From Nonomuraea gerenzanensis (lineage in GTDB: Bacteria; Actinomycetota; Actinomycetes; Streptosporangiales; Streptosporangiaceae), in assembly GCF_020215645.1 (NCBI RefSeq), contig NZ_CP084058.1, positions 1,488,001 to 1,552,000 of the forward strand: a stretch of DNA of 64,000 nt, given 5' to 3'. A model generated the notes under the pieces. That model was not told where the DNA came from. It did no database searches and saw nothing but the letters and a program-made list of their open reading frames with translations. The position numbers were made by a program, and so were the translations under genes. Positions 48,603-58,400 of the stretch are shown here, one piece after another. Within the stretch, counting starts at the first letter, position 1; every line of letters begins with the position of its first letter.

Positions 48603-48674
48603 ATGGTGCGCTCGCTGATGGTGGTCACGATCGCGGTGGCCGTCGCCCTGGCCTGCCTGGCTCAGGTGGTGTGA
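48603..48674 (+). CDS. 23-residue hydrophobic peptide
   Basis: AAGGGGGGAGG lies 4-14 bases before ATG 48603, a very strong ribosome site. The frame MVRSLMVVTIAVAVALACLA ends QVV with TGA at 48672-48674. The product would be a single membrane helix with a positive N-terminus. It follows the 55-residue gene by 15 bp. The strong ribosome site is the main reason to call it. Confidence 0.5.
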   Translation: MVRSLMVVTIAVAVALACLAQVV

Positions 48675-48681
48675 GGGCCGC

Positions 48682-49662
48682 TCACCGGTCCAGGGCCCGA
48701 GCGAGGGGCCAGGCGCCCGGGGAGGTGTTGGACAGCACGGTGCGGGTGGTGCCGGTGCGCGGATCGTGGGTGGACTTGAACGACGCGCCCGCGTCGTAGC
48801 CGGCCAGGATCACCTCGTCGGTGCTCTCGTGCAGCCAGAAGCCGAGCCCGTAGCGCAGCGACTCCTCGGGCACGTCGCAACGCGGCCGGACCACCTGCGC
48901 CACGTCGGCCACGATGTCGCCGGCGAAGAACGCCCGCCAGAACGCGGAGACGTCGGCGGCGGTGGTGTGGATGCCGCCATCGCCGGTGGCCAGCACCGGC
49001 AGGTGGAAGACGTTGGAGCGGTCGACCCCGTCGAGGGGCAGGTAGCCCACGGCCGCGTCGGCGGGCAGCTCGTCGGAGCGCAGGAATCCGGTCCTGGTCA
49101 GGCCCGCCGGGCGCAGCACCCGTTCGCGGACCAGGTCGTGGTAGCCCACCCCGGAGGCCCGCTCCGCCAGCAGGGCGAGGACCACGAACCCGCCGTTGCA
49201 GTAGCTGAACCGCTCACCGGCGCGGAACTTGGCGGGATGCCCGTCCAGCAGCGGCAGGAAGGACTCCGTGGTGGTCAGCTCGTGCGCCGCGCCGATGAGG
49301 TAGGCGGTGATGTCGGTGTGGACCTCTTCGTCCAGGTAGTCGCCGATGCCCGAGGTGTGGGTGAGCAGGTGCTCGACGGTCACGTCGGCCGCGATCAGCG
49401 GCAGGTCCGCACCCAGCAGGGAACGGGCGGTGGTGCCCAGTTCCAGCACGCCGTCACGGACCAGTGACAGCACGGCCAGCGCGGTGAACCCCTTGCCGCC
49501 GCTGGCGACGGCGAACCTGGTGTCCACGGTGTTGGGGACGCGGTAGGCGCGGTTGGCCAGCCCGTAGGCCTTCGCGAACTCCACCTCACCGGCCCGGTCG
49601 ATCCAGACCACGCCGGAGAAGCCGGTCTCCTCGGCGATCCGGTCAATGTCCGCCTGCGGCAT
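48682..49662 (-). CDS. Beta-lactamase-related serine hydrolase
   Basis: The 326-residue protein has catalytic S54-G-G-K57 and Y-C-N near residue 154, the first two motifs of class C/penicillin-binding-protein-like hydrolases, and HTSGIGDYLDE between them. The third motif is represented by AGYDAGASFKS rather than KTG. No signal peptide is present. Family members include esterases and peptidases. ATG at 49662. It is convergent with the tiny-peptide operon. Confidence 0.87.
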   Translation of the reverse strand: MPQADIDRIAEETGFSGVVWIDRAGEVEFAKAYGLANRAYRVPNTVDTRFAVASGGKGFTALAVLSLVRDGVLELGTTARSLLGADLPLIAADVTVEHLLTHTSGIGDYLDEEVHTDITAYLIGAAHELTTTESFLPLLDGHPAKFRAGERFSYCNGGFVVLALLAERASGVGYHDLVRERVLRPAGLTRTGFLRSDELPADAAVGYLPLDGVDRSNVFHLPVLATGDGGIHTTAADVSAFWRAFFAGDIVADVAQVVRPRCDVPEESLRYGLGFWLHESTDEVILAGYDAGASFKSTHDPRTGTTRTVLSNTSPGAWPLARALDR

Positions 49663-49710
49663 TGGCGCAGAATACTCCAGCGCGGCGCCCGTTCAGCACT
49701 GGTTTTTCCG

Positions 49711-52700
49711 CTACCTCGGTGCCGCGTGGGACGCGAGGCGGTCCATCGCCTCCTGCCGCGGCAGCTCCGCGCCCCGCCGGTACGCCTTCAGGTAACCGTC
49801 CTGCCCGAGCGCCCCGGTGAGGACGGGCACCAGCCGGCACACGTCGGGGTCGCCCTCGTCGAAGACGCCCCTGACCACGTGGCTCATCCCGAGCGCGGTC
49901 GCGGCCCCCTCGGGGTCGCCCTCCAGCCCGCGCAGCCTGGCCAGCAGCTCCGCGCCCCTGGCCAGGGCGTTGGCGTTGGCGTTGGAGAAGACGCCGCGCA
50001 ACGCGCGGGGCAGCAGCTCGCGCGCCTGCTCCGCCGCCCCCTCGGCGATGTGCACGCCCAGCCGGGAGGAGGCGATCAGGTCGCCGTTCAGCCCGGGCGG
50101 GCCGGGCAGCCGGTGGACGACCGTCTCCAGCTCGTCCAGGACCTGATGGGCCCGCTCCAGGTCACCGGCGTGGCGGTGCACCTCGGCGAGCGGGAACAGC
50201 ATGGTGGCCTCCAGCCGCCGGTGCCCGTGCTCGTGGCCCTGGCGGCGCGCGGCGCGCACGTCCTGCAGCGCGCCCTCCAGGTCCCCGCCGCGCATCCGGT
50301 TCTGCGCGAGATGCGACTTGGTGATGAACAGGTGCTCCTCGGTGCCCAGCTCGGCGGCGATGGCGACGGCGCGCTCGCAGTACGCGATCGCCTGCTCGTG
50401 CTCGGCGCGCAGGCCGTGCACGCGGCTCTGCCGTACCAGGCCCATCATCAGCCCCCACCGGTCGCCGACCTGCTCGAACAGGCGCAGCGCCTCGTCCCGG
50501 TGGCGGGCGCCGGTCTCCTGGTCGCCCTGCTCGGTGAGGAGGAAGTCGTAGGCCCAGTTGGCGCCGGCGCGCACCCAGGGGTCGGGCGAGTTCAGCGCCT
50601 CGAGGTCGGGGGCGTCCCCGCTGGCGAGCTTGGACATGCGCAGCAGCGGCAGCGCGGTGTGGAACTGCGTCACCCCGGGACGCCGGAGGTTCTCCAGCAC
50701 CTCCGGCTCGTTCCCCCTGCCGGACGTCGCGCGCACCACCTCGAAGGCGGCGCGCGCGTCGGCCGGCAGCTCCTCGCCGAAGGCCAGCACCTCGTTCAGG
50801 AAGGCGTTGAACTGGGTGGACATGCCGCGCATGCTCCAGTACCAGAACATGGACCTGACGAACCGGGCCGACGCTTCCGCGTCGCCCGCCTCGATGGCGG
50901 CCCGCAGCGCGGCCACCAGGTTGTCGTGCTCGGCGTCGAAGACCTCGACGGCGCGCAGCTGCTGCCTGGTACGCAGCAGCGGCTCGTTCTGCTCGGCCAG
51001 CGCCAGGAAGTACGCGCGGAACCGGCCGGTGACCGGCGTGGCCGACCCGGCCGCCGCGTAGGCGCGGATGGTCTCCAGCATCCGGTACCGGTCGCCGACC
51101 TGCTGGATCATGGACTTCTCGACCAGCGTGCTCGCGACGTACACCAGGTCGCCCACGGGGAGCGACGCGTCGGAGCAGATCGACTCCAGCGCGGCCAGGT
51201 CGGCCCCGCCGGGGAAGGCGGCCAGCCGGCCGGCCAGCACGCGCTCGGGCTCCTCCAGCAGGTCCCAGCTCCACTCCACCATGGCGCGCAACGTGCGCTG
51301 GCGCGGCAGCGCGGTCCTGCTGCCCGAGGTGAGCATGCGGAACCGGTCATCCAGCCGCTGGGAGATCTGCGCCACGCTCATCGCCCGCAGCTTGGCCGCC
51401 GCCAGTTCGAGCGCCAGCGGCATGCCGTCCAGCCGGCGGCAGATCTCCACCGTGGGCTCCACCGTCTCCGCGTCGAGCGCGAACGCGGCGCGCACACTGG
51501 CGGCCCGCTCGACGAACAGCCGCACGGCGGCCGACTCCGCGGCCTCGGCCAGGTCCGCGTTCTCCACGGGCAGGTCGAGCGGGCCGAGGTGGCACAGCGC
51601 CTCACCGATGATCGCCAGCGGCTCCCTGCTCGTGGCCAGGACGCGCAGCTGCGGCAGCCGCACCAGCAGCTGCTCGGTGAGCTGGGCGGCGGCCTCCACC
51701 AGGTGCTCGCAGTTGTCCAGCACCAGGACGGCGGGGCCGACGTCGAGCAGCCCGCACAGCCGCGCCAGCGCGGGAGCCTGCGGCTTGAGCCCGCCCTCGA
51801 ACAGGCCGCCGCAGGCGCTGAGCACCGCGTCCGCGACCTGGTCCGGCTGGACGACGCCCGCCAGCGGCACGAACCAGACCCGCTCCTCCATGCGGTCCGC
51901 GGCCTCCAGCGCCAGCCTCGTCTTGCCCGCCCCGCCCGGCCCGATGATCGTCACCAGCCGTGCCCCGGACATGAGCTGATCCAGCGCGCCCAGCTCGCGC
52001 TCCCGGCCCACGAAGCTGGTCAGCCTGGCCGGGATCCGGTTGGGCGCGGCCTGCGGCTGCGCGGCCGGCCTGTCCAGCTCCCCGCGCAGCAGGGCGAGGT
52101 GGACGGCGCGCAGCTCGGGCGAGGGATCCATGCCCAGCTCGCCGGCCAGCCTGCCGCGGATCTCCTCGTACACGGCCAGGGCCTCCGACTGGCGCCCGGC
52201 GGCCGACAGGGCACGGATGCGCAGCTCGGCCAGGCGCTCGGCGAGCGGGCGGGCGGCGGCCGCGGCTCCCAGGTCGACCAGCACCTCGGTGGCCCGGCCG
52301 AGCCGTACCTGCGCGTCGAAGTAGTCCTCGCTCGCGCTCGCGCGCAGCTCCTCCAGCCGGGCCGCGACGTCCCGCGCGAACGGGGCCTCCAGCACGTCCG
52401 CCAGCGCGGCGCCCCGCCACAGGTCCAGGGCGGCGCGCAGCAGCGCGGCGGCCTCACGCGGCCGGTCGGCCGCCAGCTCCCGCCTGGCCTGCTCGGCCAG
52501 CTGCTCGAAGCGGTGCGCGTCCACGTCCTCGCGGCGCACCGGCAGCCGGTAGCCGCCGGCCACCAGCTCCACGGTCTCCCGCCCGCCCAGCGTCCTGCGC
52601 AACCGGGAGACCAGGCCGTGCAGCGCGCCGGCCGCCTCGGCGGGGGGATCCTCGCCCCAGATGCCGTTGACCAGGGAGCCGGCCGACACCGGGCGGCCGG

Positions 52701-52809
52701 CCTCCAGCGCGAGCGCCGCCAGCAACATCCGCAGGCGCGCGCCCGGGATGTCGATCGGGGCGGCGTCATCGGAGACGGCTTCGATCGGGCCGAGGAGAGA
52801 GATCTGCAC
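49711..52809 (-). CDS. AfsR/SARP-type regulator (BTAD + NB-ARC ATPase + TPR)
   Basis: The 1032-residue protein has an OmpR-type winged helix (ARLRMLLAALALEAGRPVSA and TLGGRETVELVAGGYRLPV), a bacterial transcription activation domain (residues about 95-240) and ATPase motifs IIGPGGAGKTRLALEAA, VLVLDNCEHLVEAA and ATSREPL. A long TPR-like C-terminus completes it. This is the AfsR layout linked to secondary metabolism. GTG 52809 gives the usual start at VQISLLGPIEAV; ATG 52836 would add nine residues. It is divergent from the HIT gene at 52883. Confidence 0.9.
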   Translation of the reverse strand: MQISLLGPIEAVSDDAAPIDIPGARLRMLLAALALEAGRPVSAGSLVNGIWGEDPPAEAAGALHGLVSRLRRTLGGRETVELVAGGYRLPVRREDVDAHRFEQLAEQARRELAADRPREAAALLRAALDLWRGAALADVLEAPFARDVAARLEELRASASEDYFDAQVRLGRATEVLVDLGAAAAARPLAERLAELRIRALSAAGRQSEALAVYEEIRGRLAGELGMDPSPELRAVHLALLRGELDRPAAQPQAAPNRIPARLTSFVGRERELGALDQLMSGARLVTIIGPGGAGKTRLALEAADRMEERVWFVPLAGVVQPDQVADAVLSACGGLFEGGLKPQAPALARLCGLLDVGPAVLVLDNCEHLVEAAAQLTEQLLVRLPQLRVLATSREPLAIIGEALCHLGPLDLPVENADLAEAAESAAVRLFVERAASVRAAFALDAETVEPTVEICRRLDGMPLALELAAAKLRAMSVAQISQRLDDRFRMLTSGSRTALPRQRTLRAMVEWSWDLLEEPERVLAGRLAAFPGGADLAALESICSDASLPVGDLVYVASTLVEKSMIQQVGDRYRMLETIRAYAAAGSATPVTGRFRAYFLALAEQNEPLLRTRQQLRAVEVFDAEHDNLVAALRAAIEAGDAEASARFVRSMFWYWSMRGMSTQFNAFLNEVLAFGEELPADARAAFEVVRATSGRGNEPEVLENLRRPGVTQFHTALPLLRMSKLASGDAPDLEALNSPDPWVRAGANWAYDFLLTEQGDQETGARHRDEALRLFEQVGDRWGLMMGLVRQSRVHGLRAEHEQAIAYCERAVAIAAELGTEEHLFITKSHLAQNRMRGGDLEGALQDVRAARRQGHEHGHRRLEATMLFPLAEVHRHAGDLERAHQVLDELETVVHRLPGPPGLNGDLIASSRLGVHIAEGAAEQARELLPRALRGVFSNANANALARGAELLARLRGLEGDPEGAATALGMSHVVRGVFDEGDPDVCRLVPVLTGALGQDGYLKAYRRGAELPRQEAMDRLASHAAPR

Positions 52810-52882
52810 AGAGCAAAGCTTGCCATCCGTCACCATGTGTCCGGGTATGCCGGTAGTGCCACCCTGCGGCAAGATCGGGAAC

Positions 52883-53311
52883 ATGCCGATCTCCATGCCC
52901 GCCGCGGACGGGTGCCCCTTCTGCGACTACCTCGCCGGGCTGAGCCCGGTCACCGTCCTGGAGCGGGGGGAGCAGGTCGCCATCCTGGTCACCCGCTGGC
53001 AGCGCGGGCCGGGGCACGTGCTGGTGATCCCGGTCGCGCACCGCCCGACCATCTTGGACGTGGCCCCGGCCGAGGAGCAGGCGCTGATGAACGCCGTACG
53101 GCGGGCTGCCCGGGCCATCGCGGCCGCCTACGACCCCGGCGGCGTCTCCGTCTGGCAGAACAACGGGGCGCCCGCCCACCAGCACGTCCCCCACGTGCAC
53201 TTCCACGTCACCGGCACGCTGCCCGGCGGTGGCACGCGCTCGGGCGAGGTGCCTCGGCTCGGCCTCACCGAGACCGACGAGATCGCCGAGCGCCTCGCCC
53301 CGCATCTCTGA
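52883..53311 (+). CDS. HIT family nucleotide hydrolase
   Basis: The 142-residue protein has the histidine triad H104-V-H106-F-H108 in HVPHVHFHVTG and an N-terminal C11-PF-C14 that often binds zinc with a distal His. HIT proteins hydrolyse nucleotide-phosphoramidates or dinucleoside polyphosphates. ATG 52883 or 52895 both fit. It is divergent from the AfsR-like gene and convergent on enoyl-CoA hydratase. Confidence 0.92.
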   Translation: MPISMPAADGCPFCDYLAGLSPVTVLERGEQVAILVTRWQRGPGHVLVIPVAHRPTILDVAPAEEQALMNAVRRAARAIAAAYDPGGVSVWQNNGAPAHQHVPHVHFHVTGTLPGGGTRSGEVPRLGLTETDEIAERLAPHL

Positions 53312-53321
53312 GGGGGATGTG

Positions 53322-54092
53322 TCAGTCGCTCCACTTCGGCTGCCGCTTGCTCAGGAACGCGGACATGCCCTCACGGGCCGCGGCCGACTGCGAGGACTCG
53401 GCCATCACCCTGGTGGCCAGCTCGTACGCCTCCGCCTCGGGCAGCGACAACTGCTCGTACAGCGTGCGCTTGCCCAGCGCCTTGGAGGCCCGGCTGCCCC
53501 GAGTGGCCCGCCCGAGCAGGTCCAGAACGGCGGCGTCGAGCTCATCGGCGGGCACCACCTGGTTGACCAGCCCCCATTCGAGCGCCTGCGCGGCGGTGAT
53601 GGTGTCACCGGTGTAGGCCAGCTCGGCGGCGCGCTTGCGCCCGATGTTGCGGGCGATGGCCACCATGGGCGTGTGACAGAACCAGCCGCCCTTCCCGCCG
53701 GGCGCGGCGAAGCCGGCGGAATCGGCGGCCACGGCGAGATCGCAGGTGGCGACCAGCTGGCAGCCCGCCGCGGTGGCCAGGCCGTGCACCCGGGCGATCA
53801 CCGGCTGCGGCACCGACTCGATCAGCTGCATGAGGTGCAGACAGGTGTCCAGCATGGCGCGCACCGCGTCCACGTCGGCCTCGGCCACGTCGGCGAAGTC
53901 GTGACCGGCGCTGAACACCGGGCCCGCGCCGGCCAGGATGATGCCCGAGGCGTCGCTGCCGCCGGCGGTGTCGAAGGCGGTGATCAGCTCACGCAGATGG
54001 GCCAGCGACAGGGCGTTGCGTCGCCGCGGCCGGTTCATCGTGATCGTGACGAAGTCGGCGTCGCGGCTGACCAGTACGTGTTCGAGGTTCAT
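53322..54092 (-). CDS. Enoyl-CoA hydratase/isomerase family protein
   Basis: The 256-residue crotonase-fold protein has ITMNRPRRRNALSLAHLREL, the oxyanion segment AGPVFSAGHDFADVAE, HGLATAAGCQLVATCDLAVA and a C-terminal KTLYEQLSLPEAEAY-like helix. It hydrates or isomerises CoA-thioesters in fatty or aromatic acid catabolism. ATG at 54092, divergent from an HxlR gene whose operator-like palindrome is in the spacer, so it is probably HxlR-controlled. Confidence 0.9.
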   Translation of the reverse strand: MNLEHVLVSRDADFVTITMNRPRRRNALSLAHLRELITAFDTAGGSDASGIILAGAGPVFSAGHDFADVAEADVDAVRAMLDTCLHLMQLIESVPQPVIARVHGLATAAGCQLVATCDLAVAADSAGFAAPGGKGGWFCHTPMVAIARNIGRKRAAELAYTGDTITAAQALEWGLVNQVVPADELDAAVLDLLGRATRGSRASKALGKRTLYEQLSLPEAEAYELATRVMAESSQSAAAREGMSAFLSKRQPKWSD

Positions 54093-54220
54093 GGGCGGGC
54101 TCCCGATGATGTCCGCTGTCCTCGTGGCCGCGGTCGGCCACGAGGACAGTGTTCCCAAGCCGCCACGCATGAACGCGTCACGCGGATCTCCCGGCCCGGC
54201 CCAGGCGCTAGGAAAAGCAA

Positions 54221-54235
54221 AGCAGCGACGCTGCT
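54221..54235. promoter_or_regulatory. 15-bp palindrome before the HxlR gene
   Basis: AGCAGCG-A-CGCTGCT is a perfect inverted repeat ending 6 bp before the HxlR ATG. It is an operator candidate for autoregulation and for the divergent enoyl-CoA hydratase. Confidence 0.55.
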
Positions 54236-54241
54236 ACTAGC

Positions 54242-54595
54242 ATGGAAGGCATGGCAAAGGCAGACCCGAGGCACGCCGTGGCGGACTGCCAGCGCGGTGA
54301 CGCCGCGCTGACACGCGCCTTCACCCTGCTCGGCAAGCGCTGGAGCGGCCTCGTGCTGGGCAGCCTCCGGGCCGGGCCCGCCGGGTTCCGCGAGCTGTCG
54401 CGGGCGATCGAGGGCGTCAGCGACTCGGTGTTGTCCGACCGGCTGTCGGAGCTGACCAAGGCCGGTCTGATCGCGCGCACGGTGGACGAGGGGCCGCCGG
54501 TCGCGGTCACGTACGAGCTGACCGAGAGCGGCAGGGCGCTGATGCCGGCGCTGCACGAGCTGTCCCAGTGGGCGGAGGACCACCTGCCCGCCTAG
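54242..54595 (+). CDS. HxlR family transcriptional regulator
   Basis: This 117-residue winged-helix protein has the HxlR pattern: AFTLLGKRWSGLVLGSLRAGPAGFRELSRAIEG followed by DSVLSDRLSELTKAGLIART and a YELTESGRAL wing. Such small regulators respond to aldehydes, quinones or redox stress. ATG 54242 or 54251. It is divergent from an enoyl-CoA hydratase gene across a palindrome. Confidence 0.92.
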   Translation: MEGMAKADPRHAVADCQRGDAALTRAFTLLGKRWSGLVLGSLRAGPAGFRELSRAIEGVSDSVLSDRLSELTKAGLIARTVDEGPPVAVTYELTESGRALMPALHELSQWAEDHLPA

Positions 54596-54656
54596 CAAGC
54601 GTTTCACCGTTCCCGACGCAGGAACCGTGTACGCACGTGCCAGACTTGATGACGTG

Positions 54657-55472
54657 ATGGAGGTGGAGGAGCCCGGCGGGCTGACCGTCGGGGCCGCGGC
54701 CGGGCACGTCGGTGTCACCATCCGCACCCTCCACCACTGGGACTCGGTCGGCCTGGTCCGCCCGTCCGGCCGCACCACCGGTGGCTACCGCCTCTACTCC
54801 GCGGCCGACGTCTCACGCCTGCACCGGGTGCTCATCTACCGCGAGCTGGGCCTGCCCCTCGACGACATCGGCGAGCTGCTCGACGCCCCGACGGCCGACA
54901 TGGCCGTGCCGCTGCGGCAGCAGCGCGCCCAGCTCCTCGACCGCATCTCCCGCCTGCGGGCGATGGTCGAGGCGGTCGATCGCATGATCGAGGCCGCGAG
55001 CGCCGGCATCCTGCTCTCCCCGGAGGAGCAGGTCGCCATCTTCGGGCAGCGCTGGGACCCGTCCTCGGTCGTGGCGGCTCGCGACCGCTGGGGCGGCACG
55101 GCCCAGTGGACGCAGTACGCCGAGCGCGCCGCGAGCATGACCCCGGACGACTGGCAGCGCGTCGCCGGCGACATCGCCACGCTGGAGCACGACCTGGCGG
55201 CGGCCAAGCGCGCCGGCGTCGGGCCCGGCAGCGCCGAGGCCGGCGCCCTGGCGGAGCGGCACCGGGCCTCCATCGGCGTGTACTTCGACTGCACCCACGC
55301 GATGCAGGTCTGCCTGGGCAGGCGGCAGGCGGCCGATCCCGGCTTCACGGAGTACTACGACGCGATGGAGCCGGGCCTGGCCGCCTGGCTGCGCGACCTC
55401 ATCGACGCCAACGCCCGCCGTCACGGCATCGACCCGGATACGGCGACCTGGCCCGGAGAGGAAACAATCTAG
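54657..55472 (+). CDS. MerR family regulator with TipAS domain (TipA-like)
   Basis: The 271-residue protein has a MerR helix-turn-helix (LTVGAAAGHVGVTIRTLHHW, GGYRLYSAADVSRLHRVLIYRELGLPLDDI), a dimerisation coiled coil, and a TipAS-type antibiotic-recognition domain (AERHRASIGVYFDCTHAMQVCLGRR). TipA proteins bind thiopeptides covalently through a Cys, and Cys residues are present here in the right region. ATG 54657; GTG 54654 is also possible. Its TAG stop shares CTAG with the convergent kinase. Confidence 0.9.
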   Translation: MEVEEPGGLTVGAAAGHVGVTIRTLHHWDSVGLVRPSGRTTGGYRLYSAADVSRLHRVLIYRELGLPLDDIGELLDAPTADMAVPLRQQRAQLLDRISRLRAMVEAVDRMIEAASAGILLSPEEQVAIFGQRWDPSSVVAARDRWGGTAQWTQYAERAASMTPDDWQRVAGDIATLEHDLAAAKRAGVGPGSAEAGALAERHRASIGVYFDCTHAMQVCLGRRQAADPGFTEYYDAMEPGLAAWLRDLIDANARRHGIDPDTATWPGEETI

Positions 55473-58400
55473 GCGCACACCTCGCGCCGATAAGGCACGT
55501 ACGGGATGTAGCGCCGCCACTCGGCCTCCGTCAGTGACCGTCCCGCTCTCGCGCAGACGGCCCGCGCGGCCCTGGCGGGATCGGTCGGATAGTCCAGCAG
55601 ATCGTGCCCGCCGCTGGTCGCGTGCAGCGTGCCGGCCGCGTCGAAGGCCAGCGACCCGGTGAAGGCGGGGCCGGGGAACGGCGGGCCGACCTGCTGGCCG
55701 GTCGTGGTGTCCCACAGCCGGATCTCGCCGAACGCGGCCGAGGCCAGCAGGTCTCCACGGGGAGAGAACGCGAGCGCGGCGGCGCCACCGCCGTCCATGC
55801 TGGCGGGAGCCCCGGCGCGGACGTCGCGTACGCGGGCGCGGAGCGCTCCCGTGGCGGTGTCCCAGATGCCGACCCGCCCCTCCTCCTCGACGGCGACGAG
55901 CCGGCGGTCGGCGCTGAGCGCCACGACGTTCCCGGAGAACGGGCCGGTCCCCGCCAGGGGCGTCCGCTTGCCGGAAGGCAGCTCGACGAGCTCGGCGCCC
56001 GAGGTGAGGACCCGGTCGTCCGCCACGAACGCGAGCACCCGCCTGTCCTGGATCGGGAAGGTCCCCGTCATGCCGCGTCCGGCGAAGTCCCACGCGCGGG
56101 ACTGCTCCGTGCCGTCCTGGCCGACGGCGACCGCCAGCGTCCTGCCGTCCGGGCTGAACGCCTGGACGTGCTCGATGACGCGGCCCGGGTCGTGCAGATC
56201 CGGCAGGCGGCGGCGGGCGGTCACGTCCCACAGGCTCGTCCGCATGGGCTCGGGGCCGACGGTGATCGCCAGGGTGCGGCCGTCCGGGCTGAACAGCATC
56301 CAGGCGCCCGTGACGGTGGCGGGCTCGCCCAGGCCGTCGAGCCGGCCCAGCAGGCGGCGTCCGCGCACGTCCCACAGCTGGACGGTCGCGGTGTCCCGGT
56401 CGAACAGGGCGGCGAGGCGGCCGTCCGGGCTGAGGGCGTGCCCCGCGATCGTCGTCCGCGCCGGCAGGGTGTCGTCGCCGCCCAGGGACGGGGGCCGGGT
56501 GTGGGTGGAGACGTCGAGGGAGACGACCGCCATGATGTCGTCCATGCGCAGGTAACGCAGGGTCCGGCCGTCCCGGTCGAAGCTCAGGGTGTGCACGTCC
56601 TGGCGGCCCAGGGGGATGGTCGTCAGGGCGAGCCGGTCGTCGGTGCTCCACAGCGTGATCCCGTCCGGATCGAGGACGGCCAGGCGGCGGCCGTCCGGGC
56701 TGTAGGCCACCAGGCCGGGCCCGTAGGAGCTCCGGCTCAGGGCGCCCGGCCTCTTCAGCGGCGGGCCGGCGGGCTCGCCCGACGCCACGTCCCAGAGCAG
56801 CACCTCGGCCGGCCGCACGATCGCCAGGGTGCGGCCGTCAGGCGAGAAGCGCACGGCGATGACGTCCTGGCCCTTCCCCGCCTCGGGCGCGCGCAGCCGC
56901 TCGCCGTGCGACAGGTCCCAGATCTCGCCGGGCCCCTCCTGCTGGAACAGGGCCACGAAACGGTCGTCCGGGCTGATCGCCACCGACTCGAACGCGCCGC
57001 GCTCCAGGACGGGCTCGCGCCCGCCCACCCGCCAGAGCTGGGTACGCTCGCCCACGGTGGTCGCCGCGTAGACCCGGTTCCCGTCGCCGAACTCGGCGCC
57101 CGTGAGGCGGGTGTCGAGGCCCCCGGCGGGCCGTCCGGACTGCAGGTCCCACAGCAGGACCCCCTCGCCCTCGACGCTGCCGGCGAGCGCCGCCAGCCGG
57201 CCGTCCCTGCTCAGGGACACCTCGCCGTCCTCGCCGGGCAGCTCGACGGCGACCGTGCCGGTCCTCCTGCGGGTGGTCAGGTCCCACACGTGCACCTGCC
57301 GGTCGTCCCACGTGTGGAAGGTACGCCCGTCGGCGCCGAACCGGCCGTATCCGAGCGCCAGCACGTCCAGGGCGGGCTGGGCCAGCGAGCCGAACAGGGC
57401 CGTGCGCGCCTCGGGCGCGGGGGAGATGTGCCAGGCGGCGGCGCTCAGCAACATCGCCGTCGCCGGGTCCTCGGCCCGCAGCGTCTCCGCGCGGGCGGCG
57501 ACGGCCCGGGCGGCGGCCTCGTCCCGCTGCTCGGTCAGGTCCAGGCTCTGCCGGACGGCGATCGTCCCGGCGACGAGCGCCAGCACGAGCAGGACGGCCA
57601 GGCTGGAGGTCACCAGGCGGCGCACGCGCCCGCGGCGGCGGGCGGCCGCCGTGCCGGCCTCTAAGAACGAACGTTCCTGCGGGTTCAGGGTCAGGTGCCG
57701 GCGGCCCGTGGCGGCCCAGCGCAGCGCCGACTCCAAGGTCCTGCCCTGGAGGGGGTCGCCCTGCCCCTCCTGCCAGCGCCGGGCCGCGACCGCCAGCTCG
57801 CGGTGCACGGCCAGGCCGGGACGCTCGGCGTCCACCCAGTCGCGCAGGCGCGGCCAGGCCCGCAGCAGCGCCGGCCGGGAGATCACGAAGTCCCCGCCGC
57901 CGGCCGCCAGCAGCCCCGCCTCCTCGAACGCCGCCAGCACGTCGCCGGCGCCGGGCGGCAGGTCGGCACGCGACACCCGCCGCACGGTGTCCTCGGTGTC
58001 GGGGCCGGCGGCGACCATGCGCAGGAAGACCTCGGGCACCAGTTCCTGGGCGGCAGGCGTCAGGCCCGCGTACACCTCCTCGGCGCGCGTCCCGAGCGCG
58101 GGATCGTCCGAACCCGCGCGTACCTCCGACGCCTGCTCGATCCCCGCCGCCAGCGGATCGGGCACGGCACCCAGCAGCTTGAGCAGCAGCTCCCGGGCGG
58201 CCGGCCGGTCGGCGGGCTCCTTCCTGAGCGCGGCTGCCACCAGGGAACGCAGCGGGTCGGCGAGGTCGCCCAGGTCCGGTTCCGCGGTGAGCACGCCGTA
58301 CATCACCGCGCCGAGGTTCTCCGCGTGGAAGGGGTCGCGGCCGGTGGCCGCGAACAGGACGATCGCCCCCCACGCGAACACGTCGGCCGCCGTGCCCGCC

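Noticed and set aside
49726..53616. A 1296-codon open frame on the plus strand opposite the AfsR-like gene
   Set aside because: Long antisense frames are expected in DNA this GC-rich. The translation is compositionally biased and has no motif, while the minus strand has a complete domain set.
55469..55472. Overlapping convergent stops sharing CTAG as a signal of special regulation
   Set aside because: CTAG is self-complementary, so a shared TAG stop for convergent genes arises easily; nothing else supports a function.
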